Source of the DNA: Eubacteriales bacterium
Lineage (GTDB): Bacteria > Bacillota > Clostridia > Oscillospirales > Oscillospiraceae
Direction: 5' to 3'
Length of the DNA: 49,721 bases
Assembly: GCA_030531505.1 (NCBI GenBank)
Contig: JAUNNH010000012.1
Location: 19,322-69,042 of the forward strand
Of this stretch, positions 1 to 8,313 are shown one piece after another. The stretch's first letter is position 1. Each line of letters begins with the position of its first letter. A program made the translations under genes and the position numbers. The notes under the pieces were generated by a model. The model ran no database searches. It saw nothing but the letters and a program-made list of their open reading frames with translations, and was not told the DNA's origin.

Positions 1-104
1 GTGGCGGCAGGAGCCTCGGTGGCGGCGGGAGCGGAGGAATTACCGCAGGCGGCCAGAGCGAACACCATTGCCAGAGCGAGAAGCAGGGCAAGAATCTTCT
101 TCAT
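1..104 (-). CDS. Peptide ABC transporter substrate-binding lipoprotein, N-terminal fragment
   Basis: Only the first 34 codons lie in the window; the gene continues past base 1. The visible protein begins MKKILALLLALAMVFALAAC, a short basic N-terminus, a hydrophobic core and a LAAC lipobox, so Cys20 should be lipidated after signal peptidase II cleavage. After it comes a Ser/Ala/Pro/Thr-rich linker typical of Gram-positive binding proteins. The ATG follows an AAAGGAAC ribosome binding site. It is the fifth gene of the leftward opp operon, 66 bases after the second ATPase gene, so it is most probably the cognate oligopeptide receptor. The binding domain itself is not visible; the family call rests on position. 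Confidence 0.75.
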   Translation of the reverse strand, partial: MKKILALLLALAMVFALAACGNSSAPAATEAPAA

Positions 105-135
105 TTTGTTGTTCCTTTCAACAAGTATTTTCAAA

Positions 136-153
136 CTGCGGCGTTGCCCGCAG
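136..153 (-). other. Stem-loop between oppF and the binding-protein gene
   Basis: CTGCGG and CCGCAG arms (6 bp) enclose a 6-base loop in the 66-base gap. Only three T residues follow on the minus strand, so it is at most a weak terminator. It could help process or attenuate the message so that binding protein and permease are made in different amounts. Function is inferred. Confidence 0.35.
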
Positions 154-170
154 GATGAAGCAAAGTTGGA

Positions 171-1154
171 TCAATTGATTTCCGCCAGACGGTGGCAGGC
201 CACGAAGTGCCCGGCGGAGACTTCCTTGAATTCCGGCATGCTCCCGGCACAGACCTCCGTCGCGTTGGGGCAGCGGGTGCGGAAGGGACAGCCGGAGGGA
301 GCGTTCAGCGGACTCGGGATGTCGCCGGAGAGGACGATGCGCTTGTTGGCGCGCGCCACCTTGGGGTCGGGCTGCGGCACGGCGGACATCAGAGACTTGG
401 TATAGGGATGCAGCGGGTGCTCATAGATCTCTTTCGCATCGGCCAGCTCCACCATCTTGCCCAGATACATGACGGCTATGCGGTCGCTGATGTGCCGCAC
501 GACCAGAATGTCGTGTGCGATGAAGAGATAGGTCAGTCCCATCTGCTCCTGCAGCTCATCAAACATGTTGATGACCTGGGCCTGGATGGAGACGTCCAGT
601 GCGGAGACCGGCTCGTCGCAGACGATGAATTCGGGCCGCAGGGCCAGAGCGCGGGCGATGCCGATGCGCTGGCGCTGGCCGCCGGAGAACTCATGGGCGT
701 AACGGGAGGCGTGCTCGCTGTTGAGGCCGACGCGGTCCATCAGCTCGAGGATGCGCTCGCGGCGCTCCGTCGCGCTCTGATACATGTGATGGATATCGAG
801 CGGCTCGCCGATGATGTCGGAGACGGTCATGCGGGGGTTGAGCGAGGAGTAGGGGTCCTGAAAGACCATGGTGGCCTTTTTGCGGAACTCATTGATCTCG
901 GCGCGGGTCCGGACCGGCTTGCCGTCATAGTAGATCTCGCCGGCGGTGGGCTTATAGAGATGCAGCAGCGTGCGGCCGACGGTCGTCTTGCCGCAGCCGG
1001 ATTCCCCGACGAGACCGAGCGTTTCGCCGCGGCGGATGGCGAAGGACACGTCGTCCACCGCCTTGAGGGGCTTCGATTTGAACATGCCCACATTGATGTT
1101 GAAGTACTGCTTCAGATGCCGGACCTCAACCAGCGTATTCTCGTTATCAAGCAT
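171..1154 (-). CDS. oppF: Oligopeptide/dipeptide ABC transporter ATP-binding protein (OppF/DppF type)
   Basis: Cytoplasmic ATPase of a peptide importer. The protein has a Walker A GESGCGKT near residue 50, the signature [14 protein letters not shown], a Walker B ending CDEP, and the C-terminal oligopeptide-transporter extension with GCPFRTRCP and a later cysteine, characteristic of OppD/OppF pairs. An upstream in-frame extension exists, but the ATG at 1154 has a GGAAGGAGGG ribosome binding site and gives the usual 327-residue length. It overlaps the end of the preceding ATPase gene by 8 bases, so the two are probably translationally coupled and form a heterodimer. Peptide class (oligo, di or nickel-chelate) cannot be told from the ATPase. 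Confidence 0.93.
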   Translation of the reverse strand: MLDNENTLVEVRHLKQYFNINVGMFKSKPLKAVDDVSFAIRRGETLGLVGESGCGKTTVGRTLLHLYKPTAGEIYYDGKPVRTRAEINEFRKKATMVFQDPYSSLNPRMTVSDIIGEPLDIHHMYQSATERRERILELMDRVGLNSEHASRYAHEFSGGQRQRIGIARALALRPEFIVCDEPVSALDVSIQAQVINMFDELQEQMGLTYLFIAHDILVVRHISDRIAVMYLGKMVELADAKEIYEHPLHPYTKSLMSAVPQPDPKVARANKRIVLSGDIPSPLNAPSGCPFRTRCPNATEVCAGSMPEFKEVSAGHFVACHRLAEIN

Positions 1155-2181
1155 GCTCGCTGCCCTCCTTCCCGCTGTCCTCAAGCGTGATGCTGCCATC
1201 CTCCAGACCGGCCTTCACGTTCATCCAGCAGGCGGCCATATGGTCCTCGTTGATGCGCATACGCTCGCAGCGGCTGCGCAGGCAGATTTTCATCGCGTTG
1301 TCGCAGCGCGGAGCAAAGGGGCAGCCCTCGGGCATGTTCAGCAGGTCGATGGGCGTGCCGCTGATCGGCTGCAGCCGGGTGCCGGCCGTATCCGCCGTGG
1401 GGATGGAGCGCATCAGGCCCTTCGTGTATTCATGGCGGGGATTGTAGAAGATCTCGTCGGCCGTGCCCTGCTCGCAGATCGAGCCGGCATACATGACGAT
1501 GACCTCGTCGCACATCTGCGCCACAACGCCCAGGTCGTGGGTGATCATGATGATGGCCATGCCCAGCTCTTCCTGCAGCGACTTCATCAGCTCCAGGATC
1601 TGGGCCTGGATGGTCACGTCCAGCGCCGTGGTGGGCTCGTCCGCGATCAGGATATCCGGCTCGCAGGCGAGGGCCATGGCGATCATAACACGCTGACGCA
1701 TACCGCCGGAATGCTCAAAGGGGTACTGCTTCATGCGCTTTTCCGGATCGTTGACGTTCACGAGACGCAGCATTTCCACGGCACGGTCCCAGGCCTCGCG
1801 CCGGTTGCGGTCGGTATGGAGGGTGATGGCCTCCACGAGCTGGTGGCCGATCGTATAGGTGGGATTGAGAGAGGTCATGGGGTCCTGGAAGATGATGGAC
1901 ACCTTGTTCCCACGGACGTTTTTCATGACCTTTTCGCCCGCGCCGACCAGCTCCTGCCCGTCGAGCTGGATGGAGCCGGAGACGATCTTGCCGGTGTTGG
2001 CGAGGATCTGCATGATGGAATAGGCGGTGACGGATTTGCCCGATCCGCTCTCACCCACGATGCCGAGGACCTTGCCGCGCTCGAGGTTGAAGGAGATGCC
2101 GTTCACGGCACGCACCTCGCCGGCGGGAGTAAAGAAAGAGGTGTGAAGGTCGCGGACCTTCAGCAGGGGAGTATCAGACAT
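1147..2181 (-). CDS. oppD: Oligopeptide/dipeptide ABC transporter ATP-binding protein (OppD/DppD type)
   Basis: Second ATPase of the peptide importer, 344 residues. It shows Walker A GESGSGKS, a Q-loop [10 protein letters not shown], the signature [15 protein letters not shown] and Walker [13 protein letters not shown], then the C-terminal oligopeptide domain with [15 protein letters not shown] and further cysteines that in this family can hold an Fe-S cluster. The ATG at 2181 follows AAAGGAGAG; the 13 codons upstream in frame have no such site. It lies 16 bases downstream of oppC and overlaps oppF by 8 bases, within one five-gene operon. Confidence 0.93.
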   Translation of the reverse strand: MSDTPLLKVRDLHTSFFTPAGEVRAVNGISFNLERGKVLGIVGESGSGKSVTAYSIMQILANTGKIVSGSIQLDGQELVGAGEKVMKNVRGNKVSIIFQDPMTSLNPTYTIGHQLVEAITLHTDRNRREAWDRAVEMLRLVNVNDPEKRMKQYPFEHSGGMRQRVMIAMALACEPDILIADEPTTALDVTIQAQILELMKSLQEELGMAIIMITHDLGVVAQMCDEVIVMYAGSICEQGTADEIFYNPRHEYTKGLMRSIPTADTAGTRLQPISGTPIDLLNMPEGCPFAPRCDNAMKICLRSRCERMRINEDHMAACWMNVKAGLEDGSITLEDSGKEGSEHA

Positions 2182-2197
2182 TTTCCTCTCTCCTTTC

Positions 2198-3253
2198 TCA
2201 GTTTCTGAGCTTGGGGTCAAACGCGTCCCGCAGACCGTCGCCGAACAGGTTCAGCGACAGCACGATGAGGGAGATGACCACAGCGGGGATGACCATGCGG
2301 AACGGATAAGAGGAGAGACCGTTGAGCGCATCCGAGGCCAGAGAGCCCAGAGAGGGCATGGGGGCGTTGACGCCGAGGCCCAGGAAGGAAAGGTAGCTCT
2401 CGGTGAAAATGGCGTTGGGGATCTGCAGAGCGGTGGAGATGATGACCACGCTGATGCAGTTGGGGAGCAGATGACGGCGGATGACCCAGCTGCCCTTCGC
2501 ACCGGCGGCGCGGGAGGCGAGCACATACTCCTGCTCACGCAGGGAGAGGATCTGACCGCGGATCAGACGGGACATGGAGACCCAGTAGAGCAGACCGAAA
2601 ACGATGAAAAGACTGATGATGTTGCTGCCGATCTTCTCAAGAGCCGTGCCCTCCAGGGCGGGGCCGAGGGTCGTTTTGAGGACGCTGGCCAGCAGGATGA
2701 CCATGAGCATGTCAGGCAGCGAGTAAATGATGTCGACGATGCGCATGATGATCAGGTCGACCTTGCCGCCGCAGTAGCCCGCGATGGAGCCGACCGTCAT
2801 GCCGATGATCAGCACGATGATGCTGGCGAAGAAGCCGACCGCGAGGGAAATGCGCGTGCCGTAGACCACGCGGATAAAGTAGTCGCGCCCGGAGGAATCC
2901 GTGCCGAAGACGTGCGGGAACACCTTTTCACCGGCTTCGATCTGCTTGAGCTCCGTCTTGCCGTAGGTGAAGGGCGCGAGGTTGTTATAGGAGGCATCCA
3001 CGGGCCTGCCGGGGTTCACGCCCAGCATGCTGTCGTAGGAATAGGGCCAGAACATGGGGATGATGATCGAGGCGAGAGTGATGATCACGATGATGATGAA
3101 GCTCAGCGTCGCGACATGGTTTTTCAGCAGACGCTTCACGCCGTCCTTGAAGAAGGTGGAGGAAGGGCGCATTTGCACCATATAGGCCTTTTCTTCGTCG
3201 TTCGCCGGAAGAAAAGCGTCCACGTCCACGTGCATGCTCAGTTTTTTTGACAT
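2198..3253 (-). CDS. oppC: Peptide ABC transporter permease (OppC/DppC type)
   Basis: Inner-membrane permease of 351 residues. A hydrophilic N-terminal tail of about 50 residues precedes the first membrane helix, which is the usual OppC layout. A long extracytoplasmic segment (about 70-125) follows, and then the transport domain with five more helices. The ATPase-contacting EAA-like loop reads EYVLASRAAGAKGSWVIRRH. The start has an AAGGAGGG site 8 bases upstream. It sits between oppB and oppD and pairs with OppB to form the pore. Confidence 0.93.
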   Translation of the reverse strand: MSKKLSMHVDVDAFLPANDEEKAYMVQMRPSSTFFKDGVKRLLKNHVATLSFIIIVIITLASIIIPMFWPYSYDSMLGVNPGRPVDASYNNLAPFTYGKTELKQIEAGEKVFPHVFGTDSSGRDYFIRVVYGTRISLAVGFFASIIVLIIGMTVGSIAGYCGGKVDLIIMRIVDIIYSLPDMLMVILLASVLKTTLGPALEGTALEKIGSNIISLFIVFGLLYWVSMSRLIRGQILSLREQEYVLASRAAGAKGSWVIRRHLLPNCISVVIISTALQIPNAIFTESYLSFLGLGVNAPMPSLGSLASDALNGLSSYPFRMVIPAVVISLIVLSLNLFGDGLRDAFDPKLRN

Positions 3254-3268
3254 TGTCCGCGTCCCTCC

Positions 3269-4198
3269 TTACTCCAGATTGATGCGCGGGTCGACGATCT
3301 TGTAGAGGATATCGCTGACCAGGTTCATGACCACGATCAGCACGGCCAGCACGATGGTCGTGCCCATGACCATGGGATAGTCGCGGTTGGTGATGCTGCT
3401 GACGAAGGCACGGCCGATCCCCGGCACGGCAAAGATGCGCTCCACCACCAGGGAGCCCGTGACGATGTAGGCCAGCATGGGGCCGAAATAGGTGATGACC
3501 GGAATCAGCGAGTTCTTCAGCGCGTGCCCAAAGATGATCTTCCAGCCGGAGACGCCCTTGGCTTTGGCCGTGCGGATATAGTCCTGCCCCAGTACGTCCA
3601 GCATGGAGGAGCGGGTCAGACGCGTGATATAGGCCATCGGGTAGAGGGCGAGCGTGATGATCGGCAGGATCAGGCCGCGGGAGGTGGAGCCGTTGGCCGG
3701 GAGCAGCGCCCATTGTATGGCGAAGAGCACCAGCAGCAGCGAGCCCATGATAAACGAGGGCATGGAGACAAAGGCGGTGGTAATGACCATGATGATCTTG
3801 TCGATCAGCTTGTTGCGCCGCAGCGCCGCCACGGCGCCCAGCACGATGCCCACGGCGGCGGCCAGGAGAGCGGCCATCACGCCGAGCTTGACGGAGGTCT
3901 TCAGACCGTCGGTGATGACGTCGATCACCATGCGGCCGCGCTGTTTGAGGGAGGGACCGAAATCAAAGCGCGTGACCACATCCTTGAGGTAGGTGAAATA
4001 CTGCTCCATCAGAGGCTTGTCCAGCCCGTATTTCGCCTCCAGCGCCGCCTGCGCCGCAGGAGAGACGGCCTTCTCGCTCATGAAAGGACCGCCCGGAACA
4101 GCGTGCATGACGAAGAAGGTCACCGTGATGACCACCCAGACGGTGAGAATGGCGAGGCCGATACGTTTTAAAATGTATAACAGAGTCTTTGAGTTCAT
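3269..4198 (-). CDS. oppB: Peptide ABC transporter permease (OppB/DppB type)
   Basis: First gene of the operon, 309 residues, about six membrane helices. The N-terminal helix followed by FVMHAVPGGPF is the OppB hallmark, and the cytoplasmic EAA loop reads YIRTAKAKGVSGWKIIFGHA. A periplasmic-type stretch between the first and second helices contains the TFFVMHAVPGG and EAKYGLDKPL motifs common to the family. The start at 4198 has an AGGCGGAT site. It is transcribed from the promoter at 4296-4324 through a leader of about 90 bases. Confidence 0.93.
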   Translation of the reverse strand: MNSKTLLYILKRIGLAILTVWVVITVTFFVMHAVPGGPFMSEKAVSPAAQAALEAKYGLDKPLMEQYFTYLKDVVTRFDFGPSLKQRGRMVIDVITDGLKTSVKLGVMAALLAAAVGIVLGAVAALRRNKLIDKIIMVITTAFVSMPSFIMGSLLLVLFAIQWALLPANGSTSRGLILPIITLALYPMAYITRLTRSSMLDVLGQDYIRTAKAKGVSGWKIIFGHALKNSLIPVITYFGPMLAYIVTGSLVVERIFAVPGIGRAFVSSITNRDYPMVMGTTIVLAVLIVVMNLVSDILYKIVDPRINLE

Positions 4199-4295
4199 GG
4201 TTTATCCGCCTGTCTGCCGGAGAGACGTGCCGTCCCCCGCAGAGCGGGAAAACAGGAGGGCACACGACCGGCATTTTCTTAACTTATGCTTTAGG

Positions 4296-4324
4296 ATTAT
4301 AATGCAGTAAATTAGAAAAATCAA
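4296..4324 (-). promoter_or_regulatory. Sigma-A-type promoter for the opp operon
   Basis: On the minus strand TTGATT (-35) and a perfect TATAAT (-10) are separated by 17 bases, about 98 bases ahead of oppB. The surrounding DNA is AT-rich, in contrast to the flanking genes. No clear CodY box was found by eye. Confidence 0.75.
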
Positions 4325-4409
4325 ATTGTATCCGGTTTTTCTGAAAAGATTTGTTGTTTTTCTCAAGAAACCGGGGGTACAATGGATACGGTTTATGCAA
4401 TTTGCGGAT

Positions 4410-4438
4410 AAAAAACCGCCGTGCCGGAGGCACGGCGG
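4410..4438 (-). terminator. Intrinsic terminator after the PfkB kinase gene
   Basis: CCGCCGTGCC and its complement form a 10-bp GC-rich stem with a 3-base loop. On the minus strand it is followed by six T. It sits 16 bases after the kinase stop codon and separates that operon from the opp promoter. Confidence 0.9.
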
Positions 4439-4453
4439 CGGAAGCGATTTTGT

Positions 4454-5389
4454 TCAGACAAGGACCGGCACGTCAAGCCCGAGCTCGCCCGGCAGGAAAC
4501 GGGGACAGGTGTTCTCGGTCACGGTGATGACCGAGGCGGCGAGGCGCGCGCCGATGTCCGCCGCCTCCGGCAGGCTCTTGCCGTAGGTCAGGCCCACGGC
4601 GACGCCGGAGCAGAAGGCGTCGCCCGCGCCGCTGGTGTCGCGCACCTGCACGGGCCGGGCCGCGCAGTGGCCCTTCTCACCGTCCATGGTGGCGTAGACC
4701 GCGCCGCGGCTGCCCATCGTGACGACCATGGAGGGGATGCGCGCGGAGATCACGCGCTCCGAGAGCGCCTCCACAAGTTCCTCCGGCGTCATGCCGGCCA
4801 TATAGTCATCGGTGAAGAGGATGCCCGCCTCCTGGGCGTTGCAGACGAAGCAGTCGATAGACTGGAAGAAATCGCGCCGCTGCGTGGCGATGGACATGTT
4901 GGCCACGACCGCGAAGACGCGTTTGCGGTACTTCTTGGCGTACTGGAAGACGCGCTTGATGATCTCCTTGTCCATGTCGATCTCGACGACGATGCTGTCG
5001 GCGTCGGCAAAGATCTCGTCCCCGTGCTCGTCGAGCATGCGGGCGAGCGCGTCCATGCAGGGGCGCTTGGAGATGGAGGAGACGATATCGCCGGTGGAGT
5101 CGTGGATCGCGAGCCACAGACCCATCCCGTCCGGGACGGCGGCCACAAAGCGCGTGTCCACCTTGTGGTTCTGGAGCTTGCGCAGTACGGCCTCGCCCTG
5201 CTCGCTGTCGTCCACCATCGAGACGAAGCGGGGGCGCAGCTCGATGTTGGCGATGTCCTCGGCCACATTGCGGCCCACGCCGCCGTGCACGAATTCCACC
5301 CAGCCGGAGTTGCGGCCGGAGGGGATGTACTTGGTGTCGGGGAAACCCTTGATGTCCACGAAAACGTTGCCTACGACGACGATCGGCAT
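4454..5389 (-). CDS. PfkB/ribokinase-family carbohydrate kinase
   Basis: A 311-residue cytoplasmic sugar or nucleoside kinase. The N-terminus VVVGNVFVDIKGFPD and a GGVGRNVAEDIA segment match the substrate-binding PfkB signature 1. The C-terminal DTSGAGDAFCSGVAVGL is signature 2, with the anion hole GAGD and the catalytic Asp. Length is normal. The ATG follows AGGAGGATC. It is the last gene of a leftward operon, 20 bases after a MATE exporter. Substrate cannot be assigned: pseudouridine, ribose and other sugars are all possible. Confidence 0.88.
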   Translation of the reverse strand: MPIVVVGNVFVDIKGFPDTKYIPSGRNSGWVEFVHGGVGRNVAEDIANIELRPRFVSMVDDSEQGEAVLRKLQNHKVDTRFVAAVPDGMGLWLAIHDSTGDIVSSISKRPCMDALARMLDEHGDEIFADADSIVVEIDMDKEIIKRVFQYAKKYRKRVFAVVANMSIATQRRDFFQSIDCFVCNAQEAGILFTDDYMAGMTPEELVEALSERVISARIPSMVVTMGSRGAVYATMDGEKGHCAARPVQVRDTSGAGDAFCSGVAVGLTYGKSLPEAADIGARLAASVITVTENTCPRFLPGELGLDVPVLV

Positions 5390-5409
5390 GATGAGATCCT
5401 CCTCTATAT

Positions 5410-6762
5410 CTATATTGTCTCCCGGTCAAAGCTGTGGACCCAGTCGGCCCGCAGGGTGTAGACGGTCAGAAACACGGTGCTCAGGGCCCAGGTCAGCGGA
5501 TAGACCCAGTTGACCACGTCGATGCTGTGCCAGATGGGGACGGCGATCTTCAGAAAGCTCACGCGCAGCACGCACCAGAAGGCGAGCATCGAGATCATCG
5601 GGATCACGGCCTTGCCTGCGCCGCGCAGCACCGCCGCGAGGGAATGGCTCGCCGCAAGCAGGCAGAAGAAGAGCGAGCAGATCCGGCACTTTCCCGCGCC
5701 GAAGGCGATGGCCTCCGGCTCCACGGTGAAGAGCCCGATGAGCCCGGGCGCCGCGAGATACAGCAGCAGCCCCGCGAGCTCCGACATGAGCAGGCAGCTC
5801 ACGATGCCGAAGGCCGCGCCGCGCTTGGCGCGGCTGTGCTCCCCGGCGCCGAGGTTCTGCCCGACGAAGGTGGTGAGCGCGAGCGTGAAGCTCGTGATGG
5901 GCAGGAAGGCGAAGCCCTCCAGCTTCCCGTAGGCGCCGCAGCCGGCTACGGCCATGGTGCCGAAGATGTTGATGTTCGCCTGCACGACGACGTTGGCGAG
6001 GCCGATCACGGAGTTCTGCACGCCTGAGGGCAGCCCATAGCGGAGCATCAGGCGGAGCATCGTGGGATCGAAGCACAGCTCCCGCAGCCGCACGCGATAG
6101 GCCTCCTCCGTCCGCGCGAGACGGCGCAGACAGAGAAGGCCGCTCAGAAACTGCGCGAGCACCGTCGCCAGGGCCGCACCGCCGACGCCGGCGTGGAACA
6201 CCGCGATGAACGCGATATCGAGCACCACGTTCAGCAGGGAGGAGAAGATCAGGTACCAGAGTGGATGGGTGCTGTCGCCCACGGCCTGCATCACGCCGCG
6301 CAGAGAGTTATAGAGCACGAGGCCGAGGCTGCCGCCGAAGAGGATGCGGGTATAGGTGATGGCGAGATCCATCACATCCGCCGGTGTGTCCATCCAGCGG
6401 AGGATCATCGGGGTCATCGTGACGCCGACAAGGGTCATCAGCACGCCGGAGGCAAAGCTGAAGGCGAGGTTTGTACGGACCGCGAGGCGCAGCTTCTCCG
6501 TGTCGCGCGCGCCGTAGTAGCGGGAGATCAGCACGCCGGAACCGGCCGCAATGCCCATGAAAAAGCTGATGAGCAGGTAGCTGAGGTTGCCCGTTGCGCT
6601 GACGGCGGCCAGCGCGTCGTTGCCGAGCATGCGCCCGACGATCAGGGCGTCGGCCGTGTTATAAAGCTGCTGAAAAAGATTGCCGATGAAGAGGGGCACC
6701 GCAAAGGCGATCATGTGCCGCGGGATGCTGCCCTCGGTCATGCGGGTATCGGAAGAGTGCAT
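5410..6762 (-). CDS. MATE-family multidrug/metabolite efflux transporter
   Basis: A 450-residue membrane protein with about twelve hydrophobic helices in two related halves. The N-terminal MTEGSIPRHMIAFAVPLFIG and FQQLYNTADALIVGRMLG segments are typical of NorM/DinF-type MATE proteins, which export drugs or metabolites in exchange for Na+ or H+. The ATG at 6762 is preceded only by a weak GAAAGCGG site; the alternative start eight codons in has none, so the longer form is given. It lies between a DUF3783 gene (39 bases upstream) and the PfkB kinase (20 bases downstream). Confidence 0.92.
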   Translation of the reverse strand: MHSSDTRMTEGSIPRHMIAFAVPLFIGNLFQQLYNTADALIVGRMLGNDALAAVSATGNLSYLLISFFMGIAAGSGVLISRYYGARDTEKLRLAVRTNLAFSFASGVLMTLVGVTMTPMILRWMDTPADVMDLAITYTRILFGGSLGLVLYNSLRGVMQAVGDSTHPLWYLIFSSLLNVVLDIAFIAVFHAGVGGAALATVLAQFLSGLLCLRRLARTEEAYRVRLRELCFDPTMLRLMLRYGLPSGVQNSVIGLANVVVQANINIFGTMAVAGCGAYGKLEGFAFLPITSFTLALTTFVGQNLGAGEHSRAKRGAAFGIVSCLLMSELAGLLLYLAAPGLIGLFTVEPEAIAFGAGKCRICSLFFCLLAASHSLAAVLRGAGKAVIPMISMLAFWCVLRVSFLKIAVPIWHSIDVVNWVYPLTWALSTVFLTVYTLRADWVHSFDRETI

Positions 6763-6801
6763 GGAAATTGTTCGCCGCTTTCTATTCTTAAATAGAGGGA
6801 T

Positions 6802-7185
6802 TCAGCGCCGGTGGACGCTGCGCGCCTTCGAGCTCATGGCCGCGTGCTCGGCGGCGAGCTCCCGGTGGAGGCGTTCGGAGGACCAGGCGATGTTCGTATC
6901 CGTGACCACGGCCTTGAGCGGGACGGAGACGCGGCTGCGGCGCAGCGCGTCGAGCAGACCGCTGAACTGCGCGGAGCTGAGCGCGTGCATCACCAGCATC
7001 TCCTCGGTGAATACCGTCCCGGCCGCGCCGGGTTCGAAGCCCGCGAGCCCCAGCAGCAGACCGAGCGGATGGCCCTGCTCCTCGGGCGCGACATCGACGC
7101 CGCCGATGCCCAGCCGGTGCAGACAGAGCTTGACCGCCATGCGCCGTTCGCTGTCGGTGAAATTGTACAGCAGCACCTTTGCCAT
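6802..7185 (-). CDS. DUF3783-like small protein
   Basis: A 127-residue soluble protein beginning MAKVLLYNFTDSERRMAVK. The opening strand, a central acidic FTEEMLVMHALSSAQFSGLLD segment and a C-terminal basic tail resemble the DUF3783 family, whose function is unknown. The start follows GGGAGGGAG. It heads the operon with the MATE and PfkB genes and has its own good promoter at 7218-7246. No catalytic motif is visible, so no role is proposed. Confidence 0.7.
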   Translation of the reverse strand: MAKVLLYNFTDSERRMAVKLCLHRLGIGGVDVAPEEQGHPLGLLLGLAGFEPGAAGTVFTEEMLVMHALSSAQFSGLLDALRRSRVSVPLKAVVTDTNIAWSSERLHRELAAEHAAMSSKARSVHRR

Positions 7186-7217
7186 GGGCCGCTCCCTCCC
7201 TTCGCCGTAATATATCT

Positions 7218-7246
7218 ATTCTACAAGATAATTGCGCATCTGACAA
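7218..7246 (-). promoter_or_regulatory. Promoter for the DUF3783-MATE-PfkB operon
   Basis: Minus-strand TTGTCA and TAGAAT are separated by 17 bases and lie about 35 bases ahead of the gene start. This overlaps a weaker opposite-strand candidate for the Smr gene. Confidence 0.7.
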
Positions 7247-7260
7247 GAGTATGATACGAT
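7232..7260 (+). promoter_or_regulatory. Possible weak promoter for the Smr-DUF1294 pair
   Basis: TTGCGC and TACGAT are separated by 17 bases, 31 bases ahead of the Smr start. Matches are only moderate; the location between divergent genes supports it. Confidence 0.4.
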
Positions 7261-7291
7261 GATACCTAAAGAAAAAAGAGGGGGGAAGAGC

Positions 7292-7534
7292 ATGGCGGCT
7301 TTTGAGGAGCTGGATATCCACAACATGAACAAGACCCAGGCCATCGCGGCGATCGACGCGAAGCTCCGAAAAGCGGGCGGGGACGTCTACCGTCTGCGGA
7401 TCGTGCACGGCTACCACGGCGGGACCGTGCTGCGGGATATGGTGCGCGCACACTACCGGAACCACCCGAAGGTGAAGCGGATCGAGCTGGGCCTCAACCC
7501 GGGTGAGACCGAGTTCGTGCTGCGGGAGCTGTGA
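7292..7534 (+). CDS. Stand-alone Smr domain protein
   Basis: An 80-residue protein that is nothing but an Smr (MutS2 C-terminal-like) domain. It has LDIHNMNKTQAIAAID at the start, the core VHGYHGGTVLRDMVR (matching HGxGxGxLR) and the closing strand GLNPGETEFVL. Smr domains bind or nick nucleic acid; stand-alone forms are poorly characterised. The ATG at 7292 follows a GGGGGGAAGAG site; an upstream in-frame ATG at 7259 lacks one. The next gene starts 3 bases after its stop. Confidence 0.85.
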   Translation: MAAFEELDIHNMNKTQAIAAIDAKLRKAGGDVYRLRIVHGYHGGTVLRDMVRAHYRNHPKVKRIELGLNPGETEFVLREL

Positions 7535-7536
7535 GT

Positions 7537-7824
7537 ATGGTGAGAGGGATCGTCGGCGCGCTGGCGCTGTATCTGTTTCTGATGAACCTGCTGGCCTTCG
7601 CTGCCTTCGGATGGGACAAGCGCTGTGCGCAGCGGGATCGACGCCGCACGCCGGAGAGGCGGCTGCTGCTGGTTGCCGCGCTGGGCGGAGCGGTCGGCGC
7701 GCTGGTCGGGATGCGCGTGTTTCACCACAAGACGCGCAAGCTGCGCTTTCGTCTGCTCGTGCCGCTGTTCCTGCTGCTGCACCTCGGCCTGGCGGCTATG
7801 CTTTATGTCACCTATATTATGTAA
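7537..7824 (+). CDS. DUF1294 small membrane protein
   Basis: A 95-residue membrane protein with three hydrophobic segments. It carries the family hallmarks NLLAFAAFGWDKRCA, RRTPERRLLLVAALGGAVGA and MRVFHHKTRKLRFRL. DUF1294 proteins are widespread, often fused to cold-shock domains, and have no settled function. An in-frame GTG two codons upstream overlaps the Smr stop; the ATG is preferred because GGGAG lies about 9 bases ahead. It is co-transcribed with the Smr gene. Confidence 0.85.
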   Translation: MVRGIVGALALYLFLMNLLAFAAFGWDKRCAQRDRRRTPERRLLLVAALGGAVGALVGMRVFHHKTRKLRFRLLVPLFLLLHLGLAAMLYVTYIM

Positions 7825-7949
7825 AATTGCACAAAACTGATCTGAGAATCCGGGCTAAAAACAAGCATATTTTAGCAAAATGCACAAAAATTGCGAAAAA
7901 ACTTTGGCCGGACTGTCACTTGAAAATAAAACGAAGATTTGCTATCTTA

Positions 7950-7977
7950 TAGACACAGAGATCGAGATCTTTATAAT
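7950..7977 (+). promoter_or_regulatory. Promoter of the orphan RNA
   Basis: TAGACA and a perfect TATAAT are separated by 16 bases. A second candidate (TTGAAA, 17 bases, TATCTT) ends about 30 bases upstream. No protein gene follows on this strand before the terminators, so it must drive a non-coding transcript starting near 7984. Confidence 0.65.
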
Positions 7978-7983
7978 AGACCG

Positions 7984-8222
7984 GGCGACGGACTTAAATG
8001 GGCTCCTTAGCCGGCAAGGTCGGGTACCGTTTGAAACAATCGCAACAGAGGCTCTTAACTTCGGATCCGAAGAACAGGGAGCGTGTTTGCTGAGAGGTCA
8101 TCAGGCTGTCCCCGGGCGTATCCTGCAGAAAGAGAGGTAACCAGGATGTTAGATACCAAGAACTGCAAATGACCCTTGACCGTTTTGAGAAAGACAGGAT
8201 GGTCAAGGGTCATTTGTTTTAT
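7984..8222 (+). ncRNA. Putative structured non-coding RNA, possibly 6S-like
   Basis: About 240 bases with a promoter in front, no credible reading frame and a strong terminator at the end. Complementary blocks are arranged in rod order: 7990-7993 with 8108-8111, 8009-8012 with 8104-8107, 8026-8028 with 8096-8098, 8042-8047 with 8084-8090 (one bulge), 8051-8055 with 8078-8082, and an apical CTTC/GAAG hairpin at 8059-8072. Large internal loops lie between the blocks. A second hairpin pairs 8120-8125 with 8142-8147. A long rod with a central bubble is the shape of 6S RNA, the RNA polymerase mimic. I do not recognise conserved 6S sequence, so another small-RNA class is equally possible. No SRP, RNase P or tmRNA motif is present. 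Confidence 0.5.
8166..8222 (+). terminator. Very long intrinsic terminator of the orphan RNA
   Basis: CAAATGACCCTTGACC pairs perfectly with its complement at 8201-8216 (16 bp), with a 19-base loop, followed by TTTTAT. It is much longer than needed for termination, and its stem may itself be a functional RNA element. Confidence 0.85.
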
Positions 8223-8247
8223 GTGGCTTATGATAGGGAGAGGAACG

Positions 8248-8269
8248 GACGCCGGCGGGCGTCTTTTTT
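8248..8269 (+). terminator. Second rightward intrinsic terminator
   Basis: GACGCC and GGCGTC form a 6-bp stem with loop GGCG, followed by six T. It backs up the terminator 26 bases upstream and guards against read-through into the convergent gene. Confidence 0.8.
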
Positions 8270-8274
8270 GCTGC

Positions 8275-8305
8275 AAAAAGCCGGGGCGCTCCTGCGTCCC
8301 GGCTT
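8275..8305 (-). terminator. Terminator of the coiled-coil YbjN-like gene
   Basis: Arms AAGCCGGG and CCCGGCTT, with a 12-base loop, are followed on the minus strand by a run of five T. It lies 9 bases after the stop codon. Confidence 0.85.
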
Positions 8306-8313
8306 GTCGCATC

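Noticed and set aside
7880-8140. A possible 86-residue protein inside the orphan RNA region
   Set aside because: No ribosome binding site, no hydrophobic or domain pattern, and the promoter and fold are better explained by RNA; it starts before the predicted transcription start.
8090-8150. A TPP-riboswitch-like string (CTGAGAGG) in the orphan RNA
   Set aside because: The rest of the thi-box (ACCC...GAACCTGAT and GGATAATGCCAGCG-type parts) is missing, and no thiamine gene follows.
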